Assembly: GCF_012849555.1 (NCBI RefSeq)
Contig: NZ_CP051685.1
Span: 2,294,001 to 2,358,000 of the forward strand
Length of the DNA stretch: 64,000 bases
Direction: 5' to 3'
From: Massilia forsythiae
GTDB lineage: Bacteria; Pseudomonadota; Gammaproteobacteria; Burkholderiales; Burkholderiaceae_D
The notes under the pieces are model-generated. The model saw only the letters and a program-made list of their open reading frames with translations. It was not told the DNA's origin and searched no databases. A program made the position numbers and the translations under genes. Below, piece by piece: positions 26,929 to 36,177 of the stretch. The first letter of the stretch is position 1; the number at the start of each line of letters is the position of its first letter.

Positions 26929-27552
26929 TCAGTTTGCCTGCGCGCGCCAGGCCGCCGCAAACGCCGCGGCGCGGCGCGCCAGTTCATCCAGCGCGATGCC
27001 GGGCGTATACAGCTGGCTGCCGATGCCGGCCCCGGTGGCGCCGGCCTTTTTCCATTCCCCGATCTGCTGCGGCGTCACGCCCCCGACCGGCCACAGCGGC
27101 GTGCCTTCCGGCAGCACCGCTTTCATCGCCTTCAGCCCGGCCGGCCCGATCGACTCGGCGGGAAACAGTTTCAGCACGTGCGCGCCGGCGTCCAGCGCCA
27201 TAAAGGCTTCGGTCGGTGTCGCCACGCCCGGCGCGCACAGCAGGCCGCGCTCGACGGCGTGGGCGATCACCGCCGGATTGCAGTTGGGCGACACGAACAG
27301 CTGGCCGCCGGCGTCGGCGACCGCGTCGACGTCGGCGATCGTCAGCATGGTGCCGCCCCCGACCAGGCTGCCTGGCGGGGCCATGGCGCGCAGGATGCGG
27401 ATGGCGTCCAGCGCGCCGGGGCGGTTGAGCGGCACTTCGAGCAGGCCGAAGCCGGCGTCGATCAGCACGCGGCCGACGCCGGCCGCTTCCTGGGGCGCCA
27501 GGCCGCGCAGGATGGCGGCCAGCGGCAAATCGATGCGTTCCAGGTCGGTCAT
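26929..27552 (-). CDS. dgoA: 2-Dehydro-3-deoxy-6-phosphogalactonate aldolase
   Basis: 207 aa KDPGal aldolase of the class I KDPG aldolase family. The general base Glu is in LLEVPLNRP (E39) and the Schiff-base Lys in HVLKLFPAES (K128), near E37/K126 of E. coli DgoA. It cleaves KDPGal to pyruvate and glyceraldehyde 3-phosphate, the last step of the galactonate (DeLey-Doudoroff) route. Its ATG overlaps the end of dgoK by 4 bp. Confidence 0.94.
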   Translation of the reverse strand: MTDLERIDLPLAAILRGLAPQEAAGVGRVLIDAGFGLLEVPLNRPGALDAIRILRAMAPPGSLVGGGTMLTIADVDAVADAGGQLFVSPNCNPAVIAHAVERGLLCAPGVATPTEAFMALDAGAHVLKLFPAESIGPAGLKAMKAVLPEGTPLWPVGGVTPQQIGEWKKAGATGAGIGSQLYTPGIALDELARRAAAFAAAWRAQAN

Positions 27553-28607
27553 GGCTGGCTTCTTTGGTAGGTAGGGTCGATGTGGCGGAGAAAAAAGCCG
27601 AGCGCGGCCCGGTAGACGCGGTCCGGGTCCAGCGCCTGCAGCGTGACACCGAGGCGGCCGGCGGCGCGCGCGTAATGGCGGTGCAACGCGGGCGTGCAGA
27701 CCGAGGTCACAGTGCCGGGATCGTGGCCGGCCAGGTCGAGGGCGGCCACCAGTTCGGCGCCGATCAGCAGGCCGCTGACGAAGGCGCGCGTGTGCGCCGC
27801 CGGCATGGCGCCGGTGACCACGCGGGCGCGCACGCCGAACAGCGCATTGCTCAGCGGCGCGCGCCGACGCGCTTCGTCGACGCCGGCGTCGAAGGCGGCG
27901 TCGGACTCGGGGCTTTCCTCGCCGGCGGCGCCTTCCATCAGCGGCGCCAGCGTGCCCTGCTTGCCGAGGGTGGCGAACAGTTCGCCGGTCATGAAGGTCG
28001 CAATGTGGCGGATCGCGCCGCCTTCCAGGCGCACCCATTTGCTGTGGGTGCCGGGCAGCACGTACCAGCCATCGCCGTTGCTGCCATCGCCGCCGTGCGT
28101 GCGCAGCATCAGCGCGCCGAGCAGCTGCATCTCCTCGCCGCGCATCACGTCGATGCGCACGTGGCCGTCGGCGCCGCGCTCGTGCTGGCTGTAGCCGGGC
28201 ACCAGCAGCACGCTGCGCCCGCCCAAATCGTCGTTCTCGTCCGCTTCGTCCACGCGCGTCAGGTGGGCCGGCAGTTCCAGCAGCGGCACGCCGATGTCCA
28301 GGTACGGCGTCTGGCGCCAGCCCTGGGCGCTGCCGACCATGCCGGAGGCGACCACCGGCACGCCGGGGGCGATGTCCATGGCCGCCAGCAGCGCCGCCAG
28401 CGAGGCGCCGAAGTGCGGCCGCGCGGCCAGCAGGCCCTGGTCGTCGGCGCGGCTGGCCAGGCAGGCGCCGCCGCCATCGACCAGGTAGGCGCGGCGGTTG
28501 CTGGTACCCCAGTCGATGCCGAGCAGGCGGCGCTTCCCTACGTTCGATCGTTCCTGGGCTCGCGCTTGTTCATCGGCGCCGGCCGGCTTGCTGTCCATGT
28601 CCGTCAT
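27549..28607 (-). CDS. dgoK: 2-Dehydro-3-deoxygalactonokinase
   Basis: 352 aa, slightly long because of a hydrophilic N-terminal extension of about 25 residues before LLGIDWGTSNRRAYLVD, the ASKHA phosphate-binding motif. WYVLPGTHSKWV and FMTGELFATL are typical of the family. It phosphorylates 2-keto-3-deoxygalactonate for DgoA. An internal start near RRLLGIDWG cannot be excluded. It lies 16 bp after dgoD and overlaps dgoA. Confidence 0.93.
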   Translation of the reverse strand: MTDMDSKPAGADEQARAQERSNVGKRRLLGIDWGTSNRRAYLVDGGGACLASRADDQGLLAARPHFGASLAALLAAMDIAPGVPVVASGMVGSAQGWRQTPYLDIGVPLLELPAHLTRVDEADENDDLGGRSVLLVPGYSQHERGADGHVRIDVMRGEEMQLLGALMLRTHGGDGSNGDGWYVLPGTHSKWVRLEGGAIRHIATFMTGELFATLGKQGTLAPLMEGAAGEESPESDAAFDAGVDEARRRAPLSNALFGVRARVVTGAMPAAHTRAFVSGLLIGAELVAALDLAGHDPGTVTSVCTPALHRHYARAAGRLGVTLQALDPDRVYRAALGFFLRHIDPTYQRSQP

Positions 28608-28623
28608 GTCGCTCCTTCCGGAA

Positions 28624-29772
<1,149 letters not shown>

Positions 29773-29786
29773 GTCGTTTCCTACTA

Positions 29787-29944
29787 AGAACCTATCTCAA
29801 TAGTCCGGAGTCGCTACTGGCGCGCCTGACAAACAGGCGCTGCGTTGCTCGTCCTTGCATGGCTCGCCATGCGGCGTCCTCGCGCCTTGCCCCTGCTTGC
29901 CATGCATCGCCATTAGCTTCCCCCTGCCTACTGAGATAGGTTCT
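29787..29944. mobile_element. 158-bp MITE-like palindromic element upstream of dgoD
   Basis: AGAACCTATCTCAATAG (29787-29803) and CTACTGAGATAGGTTCT (29928-29944) are inverted repeats with one mismatch. CTAA occurs at both ends (29784-29787 and 29943-29946), compatible with a short target duplication. Inside are two hairpins, GCGCCTG/CAGGCGC (29822-29840) and GCATGGC/GCCATGC (29857-29872). No transposase is encoded. It separates dgoD from any promoter upstream, so the operon's transcription must start in or cross it. The rest of the dgoD-OYE gap (29945-30063) shows nothing else. Confidence 0.75.
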
Positions 29945-30063
29945 AAGTGGATTCCAGTGTAGCGCCGGCTTCGCAGATGCGGCATTCGTTATCGCGCGAC
30001 AATGAAACGCGTGCAAGGGAGGGAGCGCGCTAGACTGGCCGTTTCGACCGTAGGGAGTGTTTC

Positions 30064-31179
30064 ATGAGCATGCTGTTTTCTCCAATCAAGCTGGGACCTT
30101 TGGCCCTGGACAACCGGATCGCCATCGCCCCCATGTGCCAGTATTCGGCGGACGAGGGCTTGGCCACCGACTGGCACATGATCCACCTGGGACAATTGGC
30201 CTTGTCCGGCGCCGGCCTGCTGACCATCGAGGCGACCGCGGTCACGCCGGAGGGACGCATCTCGCCGGACGACCTGGGGCTGTGGTCGGACCGGCACGCC
30301 GCCGCGCTGGAGCCGGTCATCAATGCGATGCGCCGCTACGCGCCGATCAGGATCGCGATCCAGCTGTCCCACGCCGGACGCAAGGCCTCCAGCGAAGTGC
30401 CGTGGCGCGGCGGCGCCAACATCCCGCCCGATCACGCGCGCGGCTGGCAGACCGAGGCGCCTTCAAACGTGCCGCATGCCGAGGGCGAGACCGTGCCGGT
30501 GGCGCTGGACGCTGCCGGCCTGCAGCGCATCAAGGACGCCTTCGCCGCCGCCGCCCGCCGTGCCGATGCGCTCGGCCTGGACGCGATCGAGATCCACGCC
30601 GCCCACGGCTATTTGCTGCACCAGTTCCTGTCGCCGCTGTCGAACCGGCGCGAGGACGAGTACGGCGGTTCGCTGGAAAACCGCATGCGCTTCCCGCTCG
30701 AGGTGTTCGACGCCATCCGCGCCGCGGTGTCGGCCGAGATGGTGGTCGGCATGCGCATCTCGGCCACCGACTGGGTCGAGGGCGGCTGGGACATCGAACA
30801 GAGCGTGGCGCTGGCGCATGCGCTGGAGGCGCGCGGCTGCCAGTTCATCCACGTGTCCAGCGGCGGGCTGTCGCCCTTGCAGAAGATCCCGGTCGGTCCC
30901 GGCTACCAGATCGAGTTCGCGGCGCGCATCAAGCGGGAAAGCACGATGCCGGTCATCGGCGTCGGCCTGATCACCGAGGCCAAGCAGGCCGAGACCATCC
31001 TCGCCGCCGGCCAGGCCGACATGGTGGCGCTGGCGCGCGCCATGCTGTACGACCCGCGCTGGCCGTGGCACGCGGCGGCGGAACTGGGCGCGAGCGTGAC
31101 GGCGCCGCCGCAGTACTGGCGCTCGCAACCGCACGAATACAAGAACCTGTTCGGCGATACGCGCCTGGGCCAGCGCTGA
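30064..31179 (+). CDS. NADH:flavin oxidoreductase, old yellow enzyme family (YqjM/NamA-like)
   Basis: 371 aa FMN-binding TIM barrel. It starts LFSPIKLGPLALDNRIAIAPMCQYSAD with the regulatory Cys25, then IQLSHAGRKAS (substrate His), AAHGYLLHQFLSPLSNRREDEYGG, and GVGLITEAKQAE. It reduces activated C=C bonds such as enones or nitro compounds with NAD(P)H. It is a paralogue of the gene at 36178-37278 but more like YqjM/YhfK-type enzymes than XenA. GGGAGTG precedes the ATG. It is monocistronic between the MITE and the GIN-domain gene. Confidence 0.92.
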   Translation: MSMLFSPIKLGPLALDNRIAIAPMCQYSADEGLATDWHMIHLGQLALSGAGLLTIEATAVTPEGRISPDDLGLWSDRHAAALEPVINAMRRYAPIRIAIQLSHAGRKASSEVPWRGGANIPPDHARGWQTEAPSNVPHAEGETVPVALDAAGLQRIKDAFAAAARRADALGLDAIEIHAAHGYLLHQFLSPLSNRREDEYGGSLENRMRFPLEVFDAIRAAVSAEMVVGMRISATDWVEGGWDIEQSVALAHALEARGCQFIHVSSGGLSPLQKIPVGPGYQIEFAARIKRESTMPVIGVGLITEAKQAETILAAGQADMVALARAMLYDPRWPWHAAAELGASVTAPPQYWRSQPHEYKNLFGDTRLGQR

Positions 31180-31325
31180 GCCACTCGTATCCGCCCATGC
31201 GCCGGCAACCGTTCATGCCCCGTTTTGCGCAGTCCGTCGCACGGGGCTGATCGGTACGGGACCGTCTTGCTAGATTACGGCATCGGCACTGCCGTCCTTC
31301 AACCACGACAAGAAAAGGTCCCTTC

Positions 31326-32201
31326 ATGCGTAACGCGTTCACGCTTGTCATCGCCACCGCCGCCGCCTGCGCCGGCCTCGGCGGCTGCGCCATCATCGTC
31401 GCTCCCGGCAACGACGACGTGCAGGTCCGCACCCCGTTTTCCAGCGACGCCGTGAAGGGCAGCGGCGTGGCGGCGCGCGACCAGCGCATGGTCGGCACCG
31501 TGCAGGGCCTCGAAGTAAACGGCTCGATCCTGGTCGAGGTGCGCGTCGGCCCGGCCAGGTCGCTGGTGGTGGAGGCCGACGACAACCTGCTGCCGCTGGT
31601 GCGCACCGACGTCCAGGGCGATACCCTGGTCGTCGAGGCCACGCGCTCCTACCGCAGCAGCAATCCGCTGCGCGTGGTCTACACGACGCCGCGCCTCGCC
31701 GCCATCCGTCACAGCGGTTCCGGACACCTGTCGGTGCAGGGCTTGAACGGCGCGCCGCTGACGGTGGCGCACAAGGGATCGGGTTCGGTGCTGCTGGCCG
31801 GGCAGGTCGCCAGCCTGCAGGCCGAGGGCAGCGGCTCCGGCAGCATCGACGCCGCCACGCTGCAGAGCGGCAGCGCCGACCTGGCGCTGGCCGGCTCCGG
31901 CCGCATGAACGTCGGCCAGGTGCGCGGCGAGCGTGCGACGGCCAGGCTGGACGGTTCGGGCCAGTTGCGCGTGGCCGGCGCGGTGCGCATGCTGACGGCG
32001 CGTTCGAACGGGTCCGGGCACCTGGACCTGTCCGGCCTGGAGAGCGAGCAGGCCGATTTGTCGTCGAACGGCTCGGGCGGGATGACGGCCAACGTCAGGC
32101 AGTCGCTGCTGGCCTACAACGGCGGGTCGGGCGGGATCCGCGTGTACGGCAACCCGGCGCAGCGCTCGGTGAGCGGGAAGCTGGTGCAGGTGGTGAATTG
32201 A
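31326..32201 (+). CDS. Lipoprotein with GIN (DUF2807) adhesin-like domain
   Basis: 291 aa. The signal peptide ends in the lipobox LGGC (Cys22 or so), so it is a lipoprotein. The rest is a DUF2807 'head GIN' beta-helical domain with many GSG turns (RHSGSGHL, HKGSGSV, AEGSGSG, ARSNGSGHLDL, SSNGSGGM). This putative autotransporter-adhesin-like fold has no established biochemical role. It stands alone after the OYE gene. The following 213 bp hold a REP-like hairpin and no gene. Confidence 0.85.
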   Translation: MRNAFTLVIATAAACAGLGGCAIIVAPGNDDVQVRTPFSSDAVKGSGVAARDQRMVGTVQGLEVNGSILVEVRVGPARSLVVEADDNLLPLVRTDVQGDTLVVEATRSYRSSNPLRVVYTTPRLAAIRHSGSGHLSVQGLNGAPLTVAHKGSGSVLLAGQVASLQAEGSGSGSIDAATLQSGSADLALAGSGRMNVGQVRGERATARLDGSGQLRVAGAVRMLTARSNGSGHLDLSGLESEQADLSSNGSGGMTANVRQSLLAYNGGSGGIRVYGNPAQRSVSGKLVQVVN

Positions 32202-32352
32202 GCGTGATGTGACGATGGTGGGGACGCGTGGCCGACCGGTAGGGTGGGCGGCTCGACCGCATGGTTTTGCGTTGCGGCGGCGCCGATGCCGTCCACGCGT
32301 CCGACCGGCTCGTGCTTGCATGAGGTGCTAAAACCGTTCGCGGCGGAACACC

Positions 32353-32394
32353 GGGGTCAGAGCCCTTTTAAAGGCAACACCGGGCTCTGACCCC
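32353..32394. repeat. GGGGTCAGAGC-type palindromic repeat
   Basis: GGGGTCAGAGCCC (32353-32365) and GGGCTCTGACCCC (32382-32394) form a 13-bp perfect stem with a 16-nt loop. It lies between the convergent ends of the GIN lipoprotein gene and hmp, so it may also end transcription. It is the same core as the ends of the 14100-14396 element. Confidence 0.75.
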
Positions 32395-32414
32395 TGCTCT
32401 GACCGCTGCGACCT

Positions 32415-33623
32415 CTACAGCAGGTGATCGAGCATCTCGGGCCCGAACACTTCGCGGTGCAGGCGCGCGGCGGGGACGCCGGCGTCCAGCAGCGCCAGCC
32501 ATTGCGCCTGCATGAACGCGTGCGGACCGCACAGGTACACCTCGGCTTGCTCGCGCGGCCAGGCCGGCAGGCGCGCCACGTCCATGCGGCCGGGGATCGC
32601 CTCGATAGCGCCTTGGGGGTCGTCGTAGAAGGTCGCCAGCGCCAGGTTCGGCATCGTCGCCCGCAGCGCCGCCACCTCGGCGCGCAGCGGATGGTGATCG
32701 GGATCGCGCGCGGCATGCGCGAACACGACATGGCGCTGCGGATTCGCCGCGGCGATGCGCTTGACCACCGATACCAGCGGCGTGATGCCGACGCCGGCCG
32801 ACAGCAGCACCAGCGGGCCGTCGCCTTCGGTGTCCGGCGTGAATTCGCCGAACGGGTGGGTCACTTCCAGGATCGAGCCGACCGCGATGTTGGCGTGCAG
32901 CCAGCTGGAGATCTCGCCGGCCGGCGCGGCAGTGTCGCTGCCGCTATTTAACGCATCCTCGCGCTTGACCGAGATGCGCATGCTGCCATTGCCCGGCACG
33001 TCCGACAGGCTGTACTGGCGCAGCTGGCGGCGGCCGTCCGGCAGGTCCACCGCGACGCTGACGTACTGGCCCGGCTTGAAGGCGGTCAGGGGCTTGCCGT
33101 CCAGCGGCGCGAAGCGGATCGACAGCACGCCGGCGCTGGCCGGGACGACCTCGGTCACGCGCATCGGCCGGGTCTCGCCCGGTTCGATGCCGGCCGTGCG
33201 GTACATGGCGGCCTCGGCGTCGATCAGCAGCTTCGCCAGCGAATTATAGGCTTCCTTCCAGGCGTCCAGCAGGGCGGGCGTGGCGGCGTTGCCCAGGGTC
33301 GTGGCGATCGCTTCCAGCAGGTGGCGCCCGACGATCGGGTAGTGCTCGGCGCGGATGCCGACCGAGACGTGCTTGTGCACGATGCGCTCGACCACCGGTC
33401 CCAGCGCCGCCGGGTTGCCGATGTTGGCCGCGTAGGCGAACACCGCCGCCGCCAGCGATTGCTGCTGCGCGCCGCGCGCCTGGTTGCCCATGTTGAAGAT
33501 ACGCGTCAGCTCGGGGTGGGCGCCCAGCATGTTGGCGTAGAACAGCCTGGTGATGGCGAGGCCGTGCTCGCGCAGGACCGGCACGCTGGCGTCGATGTAG
33601 GGGCGGGATGCTGCGGAGATCAT
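32415..33623 (-). CDS. hmp: Flavohemoprotein nitric oxide dioxygenase
   Basis: 402 aa, full length. The globin domain (1-140) has the haem-ligand His in VERIVHKHVSVGI. The ferredoxin-reductase part has RQYSLSD for FAD, LSAGVGITPLVSV for NAD, and YLCGPHAFM near the C-terminus. Hmp oxidises NO to nitrate with O2 and NADH in the cytoplasm. A perfect NsrR-type box lies 16 bp upstream of the start, and nsrR is the next gene upstream on the same strand, so induction by NO is expected. Confidence 0.96.
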   Translation of the reverse strand: MISAASRPYIDASVPVLREHGLAITRLFYANMLGAHPELTRIFNMGNQARGAQQQSLAAAVFAYAANIGNPAALGPVVERIVHKHVSVGIRAEHYPIVGRHLLEAIATTLGNAATPALLDAWKEAYNSLAKLLIDAEAAMYRTAGIEPGETRPMRVTEVVPASAGVLSIRFAPLDGKPLTAFKPGQYVSVAVDLPDGRRQLRQYSLSDVPGNGSMRISVKREDALNSGSDTAAPAGEISSWLHANIAVGSILEVTHPFGEFTPDTEGDGPLVLLSAGVGITPLVSVVKRIAAANPQRHVVFAHAARDPDHHPLRAEVAALRATMPNLALATFYDDPQGAIEAIPGRMDVARLPAWPREQAEVYLCGPHAFMQAQWLALLDAGVPAARLHREVFGPEMLDHLL

Positions 33624-33638
33624 CGTCTATCCTTAATG

Positions 33639-33655
33639 ATGCATTTTAAATGCAT
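33639..33655. promoter_or_regulatory. NsrR operator in front of hmp
   Basis: ATGCATTTTAAATGCAT is a perfect 17-bp dyad (8-bp arms about a central base) that matches the core of the known NsrR consensus. Binding of holo-NsrR here should repress hmp until NO destroys the cluster. Confidence 0.85.
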
Positions 33656-33713
33656 ATTTAAAGTTCAAAAAAACGCCCGCAATGCGAGCGCTGCTGTACA
33701 GCGTGCCGGCCGC

Positions 33714-34244
33714 TCACCCGTCGGCCATGCTGGCCAGGGCCGTCTCGGCGGCGTCTTCCACGCCGGCGCGCGGGCCGCTCCAGAACATGCGGTGCATGCG
33801 GATCACCTGCTCTCCGGTGGCGCCCGAGGTCGCTTGCGCCAGCGTGTAGCGGTCCATCGCCTCGTAGAAGGCGCGCATGCCGGCGCGCAGCATGCCGCGC
33901 AACTGGCAATCCATCTTCAACGCGCATTGCGTGCCCTCGCAATCGACCAGCTCATTGCCGTCATTCTCGCCGTCGCCTTCCAGCTTGCGCAGCACCTGGC
34001 CGATGGTCAGCGTGGCCGGATCGGCGAGCAGGCGCAGGCCTCCGTTGCGTCCGCGCCGCGCTTCCACCCAGCCCAGCTTGGCCAGCTGTCCCACCACCTT
34101 GACCAGGTGGTTCAGCGGGATATCGAACTGGCTGCCGATCTCGGCCGCCGTGACCGGATGCGATCGCGGGTGCGCGGGATCGGCGGCGCGTTCGAGGTAA
34201 ATCAGCACGCGCAAGCCGATATCGGAAAAACGGGTAAGACGCAT
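33714..34244 (-). CDS. nsrR: NO-sensing Rrf2-family repressor NsrR
   Basis: 176 aa. Rrf2 winged helix: MRLTRFSDIGLRVLIYL, then TAAEIGSQFDIPLNHLVKVVGQLAKLGWVEARRG in the recognition region. The three cluster Cys are C102, C107 and C113 (VDCEGTQCALKMDCQL), the spacing used by NsrR for its Fe-S cluster. The C-terminal tail is about 30 residues longer than many NsrR proteins. Own operator at 34282-34298 suggests autoregulation. A 90-bp gap separates it from hmp. Confidence 0.93.
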   Translation of the reverse strand: MRLTRFSDIGLRVLIYLERAADPAHPRSHPVTAAEIGSQFDIPLNHLVKVVGQLAKLGWVEARRGRNGGLRLLADPATLTIGQVLRKLEGDGENDGNELVDCEGTQCALKMDCQLRGMLRAGMRAFYEAMDRYTLAQATSGATGEQVIRMHRMFWSGPRAGVEDAAETALASMADG

Positions 34245-34281
34245 TGGTTCTGTTTGTGGCGACGATGGATTCTACCTAAAC

Positions 34282-34298
34282 ATGCATTGAAAATGCAG
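34282..34298. promoter_or_regulatory. NsrR operator in front of nsrR
   Basis: ATGCATTGAAAATGCAG resembles the hmp box (ATGCATTTTAAATGCAT), differing in the centre and last base. It lies 38 bp upstream of nsrR and about 140 bp upstream of the divergent APC permease gene. Confidence 0.7.
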
Positions 34299-34440
34299 AT
34301 TATCTAGGACTTTCGCGAAACTATTTTTTGCTCGGGTTGCCGATAATCGTCTGCAACTCGTTCGCGACTGGTCCTATAATCGCACACTTTGGCAACGGCC
34401 CGGCCGCTGCCTTCCATCCAGCGCGACCAGAGGACACGCC

Positions 34441-35937
34441 GTGAAGCAGACATTGGGACAGAAGCTGTTGCGAACCAAAACGGCGCAGCGCGAACTGGAA
34501 ACGGGGCACGGCGGTGGACTGGGCCGCAGCCTCGGCCTGTTCCCGCTGACCATGATCGGCGTCGGCGCCACCATCGGCACCGGCATCTTCTTCACCATGG
34601 TCGAAGCGGTTCCCAAGGCCGGCCCGGCGGTCATTCTCTCCTTCCTGTTCGCCGCCATCACCGCCGGCCTGACCGCGCTGTGCTACGCCGAACTGGCCGA
34701 CCGCGTGCCGGCGTCCGGTTCCTCGTATTCGTTCGCCTACGCCACCGTGGGCGAGTTCGCCGCCTTCATCGTCGCCGCCTGCCTGCTGCTGGAGTACGGC
34801 CTGGCGGCCAGCGCCACCGCGATCGGCTGGTCGGATTACCTGAACAACTTCCTGCAGAATGCGCTGGGCTGGCAGATTCCCAGCGCGCTGCGCTCGCCGA
34901 TGATCGTGTCCGGCAAGGCCGGCGTCGAATTCCATGCCGGGAACATCAACCTGCCGCCGATCCTGCTGGTGATCCTGTGCTGCGTGCTGCTGATCCGCGG
35001 CACCAAGGAATCGGCGACCACCAATGCCATCATGGTCGTGATCAAGCTGGCCATCCTGGTGTTCTTCTCGGCCATCGCGCTGACCGGTTTTAACATCGAC
35101 AATTTTCACCCGTTCTTCAATGCCGCCGATGGCCACGGTCCCGGCGGCATGGCCGGCGTGACCGCGGCGGCCGGCACCGTGTTTTTCTCCTTCATCGGCA
35201 TCGACACCATCGCCACCGCCGGCGAGGAAACCCGCAACCCGACGCGCGACGTGCCGATCGGGATCCTGGCGGCGCTCTTGATCGTCACCGTGTTCTACAT
35301 GCTGGTGGCGGTGGCCGCCATGGGCGCCCAGCCGGCGCACCTGTTCGAAGGGCAGGAAGCGGGCCTGGCGGTGATCCTGCAGAACGTCACCGGCAAGGCC
35401 TGGCCCGCGCTGGTGCTGTCGGGCGGCGCCGTCATCTCCGTGTTCTCGGTGACCCTGGTGACGATCTACGGCCAGACGCGCATCCTGTACGCGATCGCCA
35501 AGGACGGCCTGGTGCCGAAGGCATTCCAGCGCGTGAATCCGCGTACCCAGTCGCCGGTGGCGAATACCCTGATCGTCAGCATCGTGGTCGGCATCGTCGC
35601 GGGCCTGGTCGATTCGACCTTCCTGTGGGACATGGTCAGCATGGGCACGCTGGTGGCCTTCATCGTGGTGTCGATCGCGGTGCCGGTGATCCGCCGCAAG
35701 CAGGGCGACGGCGCACGCAGGGAAGGCAGCCGCGGTTTCCGCGTGCCGTTCGGCCCCTACCTGGTGCCGGGCTTGTCGATCCTGGCCTGCCTGTACCTGG
35801 TGCATGGCTTGTCGCCCATGACCTATACCGTGTTCGCGGTGTGGATGGCGGTGGCGGTGCTGACCTATTTCGGGTATGGGATGCGCAACAGCCGCTTGAA
35901 CCGGGCGGATGCGGCGAGTGTGGAATTGACGCATTAA
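34441..35937 (+). CDS. APC-family amino-acid permease (cationic amino-acid transporter-like)
   Basis: 498 aa with a GTG start and AGAGGA upstream. About 12-14 membrane helices. The first unwound helix reads IGVGATIGTGIFFTM, the APC substrate-binding signature; FFSFIGIDTIATAGEETRNPTRDVPIGI is the CAT-type loop. Import of a cationic or neutral amino acid by proton symport is likely. The AST arginine-catabolic locus lies about 8 kb away, but no direct link is shown. It is divergent from nsrR. Confidence 0.88.
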   Translation: MKQTLGQKLLRTKTAQRELETGHGGGLGRSLGLFPLTMIGVGATIGTGIFFTMVEAVPKAGPAVILSFLFAAITAGLTALCYAELADRVPASGSSYSFAYATVGEFAAFIVAACLLLEYGLAASATAIGWSDYLNNFLQNALGWQIPSALRSPMIVSGKAGVEFHAGNINLPPILLVILCCVLLIRGTKESATTNAIMVVIKLAILVFFSAIALTGFNIDNFHPFFNAADGHGPGGMAGVTAAAGTVFFSFIGIDTIATAGEETRNPTRDVPIGILAALLIVTVFYMLVAVAAMGAQPAHLFEGQEAGLAVILQNVTGKAWPALVLSGGAVISVFSVTLVTIYGQTRILYAIAKDGLVPKAFQRVNPRTQSPVANTLIVSIVVGIVAGLVDSTFLWDMVSMGTLVAFIVVSIAVPVIRRKQGDGARREGSRGFRVPFGPYLVPGLSILACLYLVHGLSPMTYTVFAVWMAVAVLTYFGYGMRNSRLNRADAASVELTH

Positions 35938-35942
35938 TATCC

Positions 35943-36132
35943 ACCGTCGTCCCCGCGGAGGCGGGGACCCAAGCTGACTCGTCTGAAACCAGAAGCAGCT
36001 GAATTGCCGTTCAATAGAAAAGCCGCATGCTTTTTAAAAGGATGCGGCTTTCTTCGTTAGATCCGGACGTCATGCTGACTAGACGACTTTTAATGCGTCA
36101 GCTTGGGTCCCCGCCTGCGCGGGGACGACGGT
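35943..36132. repeat. Inverted pair of REP-like repeats
   Basis: 35943-35978 and the reverse complement of 36097-36132 are almost identical. Each unit is itself a stem: GTCCCCGC, four bases, GCGGGGAC, inside CGTCGTCCCCGC...GCGGGGACCCAAGCTGAC. The pair brackets the terminator at 36019-36054. The same unit occurs as an inverted pair at 56432-56560. It lies between the convergent APC permease and xenA genes, a typical REP location. Confidence 0.85.
36019..36054. terminator. Terminator between APC permease and xenA
   Basis: AAAGCCGCAT (36019-36028) pairs with ATGCGGCTTT (36042-36051), with CTTTT/AAAAG pairing inside the loop and TTTCTT after. A-rich sequence precedes the stem, so it may work in both directions for the convergent genes. 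Confidence 0.75.
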
Positions 36133-36177
36133 TTAGCGTGACTGGTCATGGCTACGACCACGCCACACCAGCCACTA

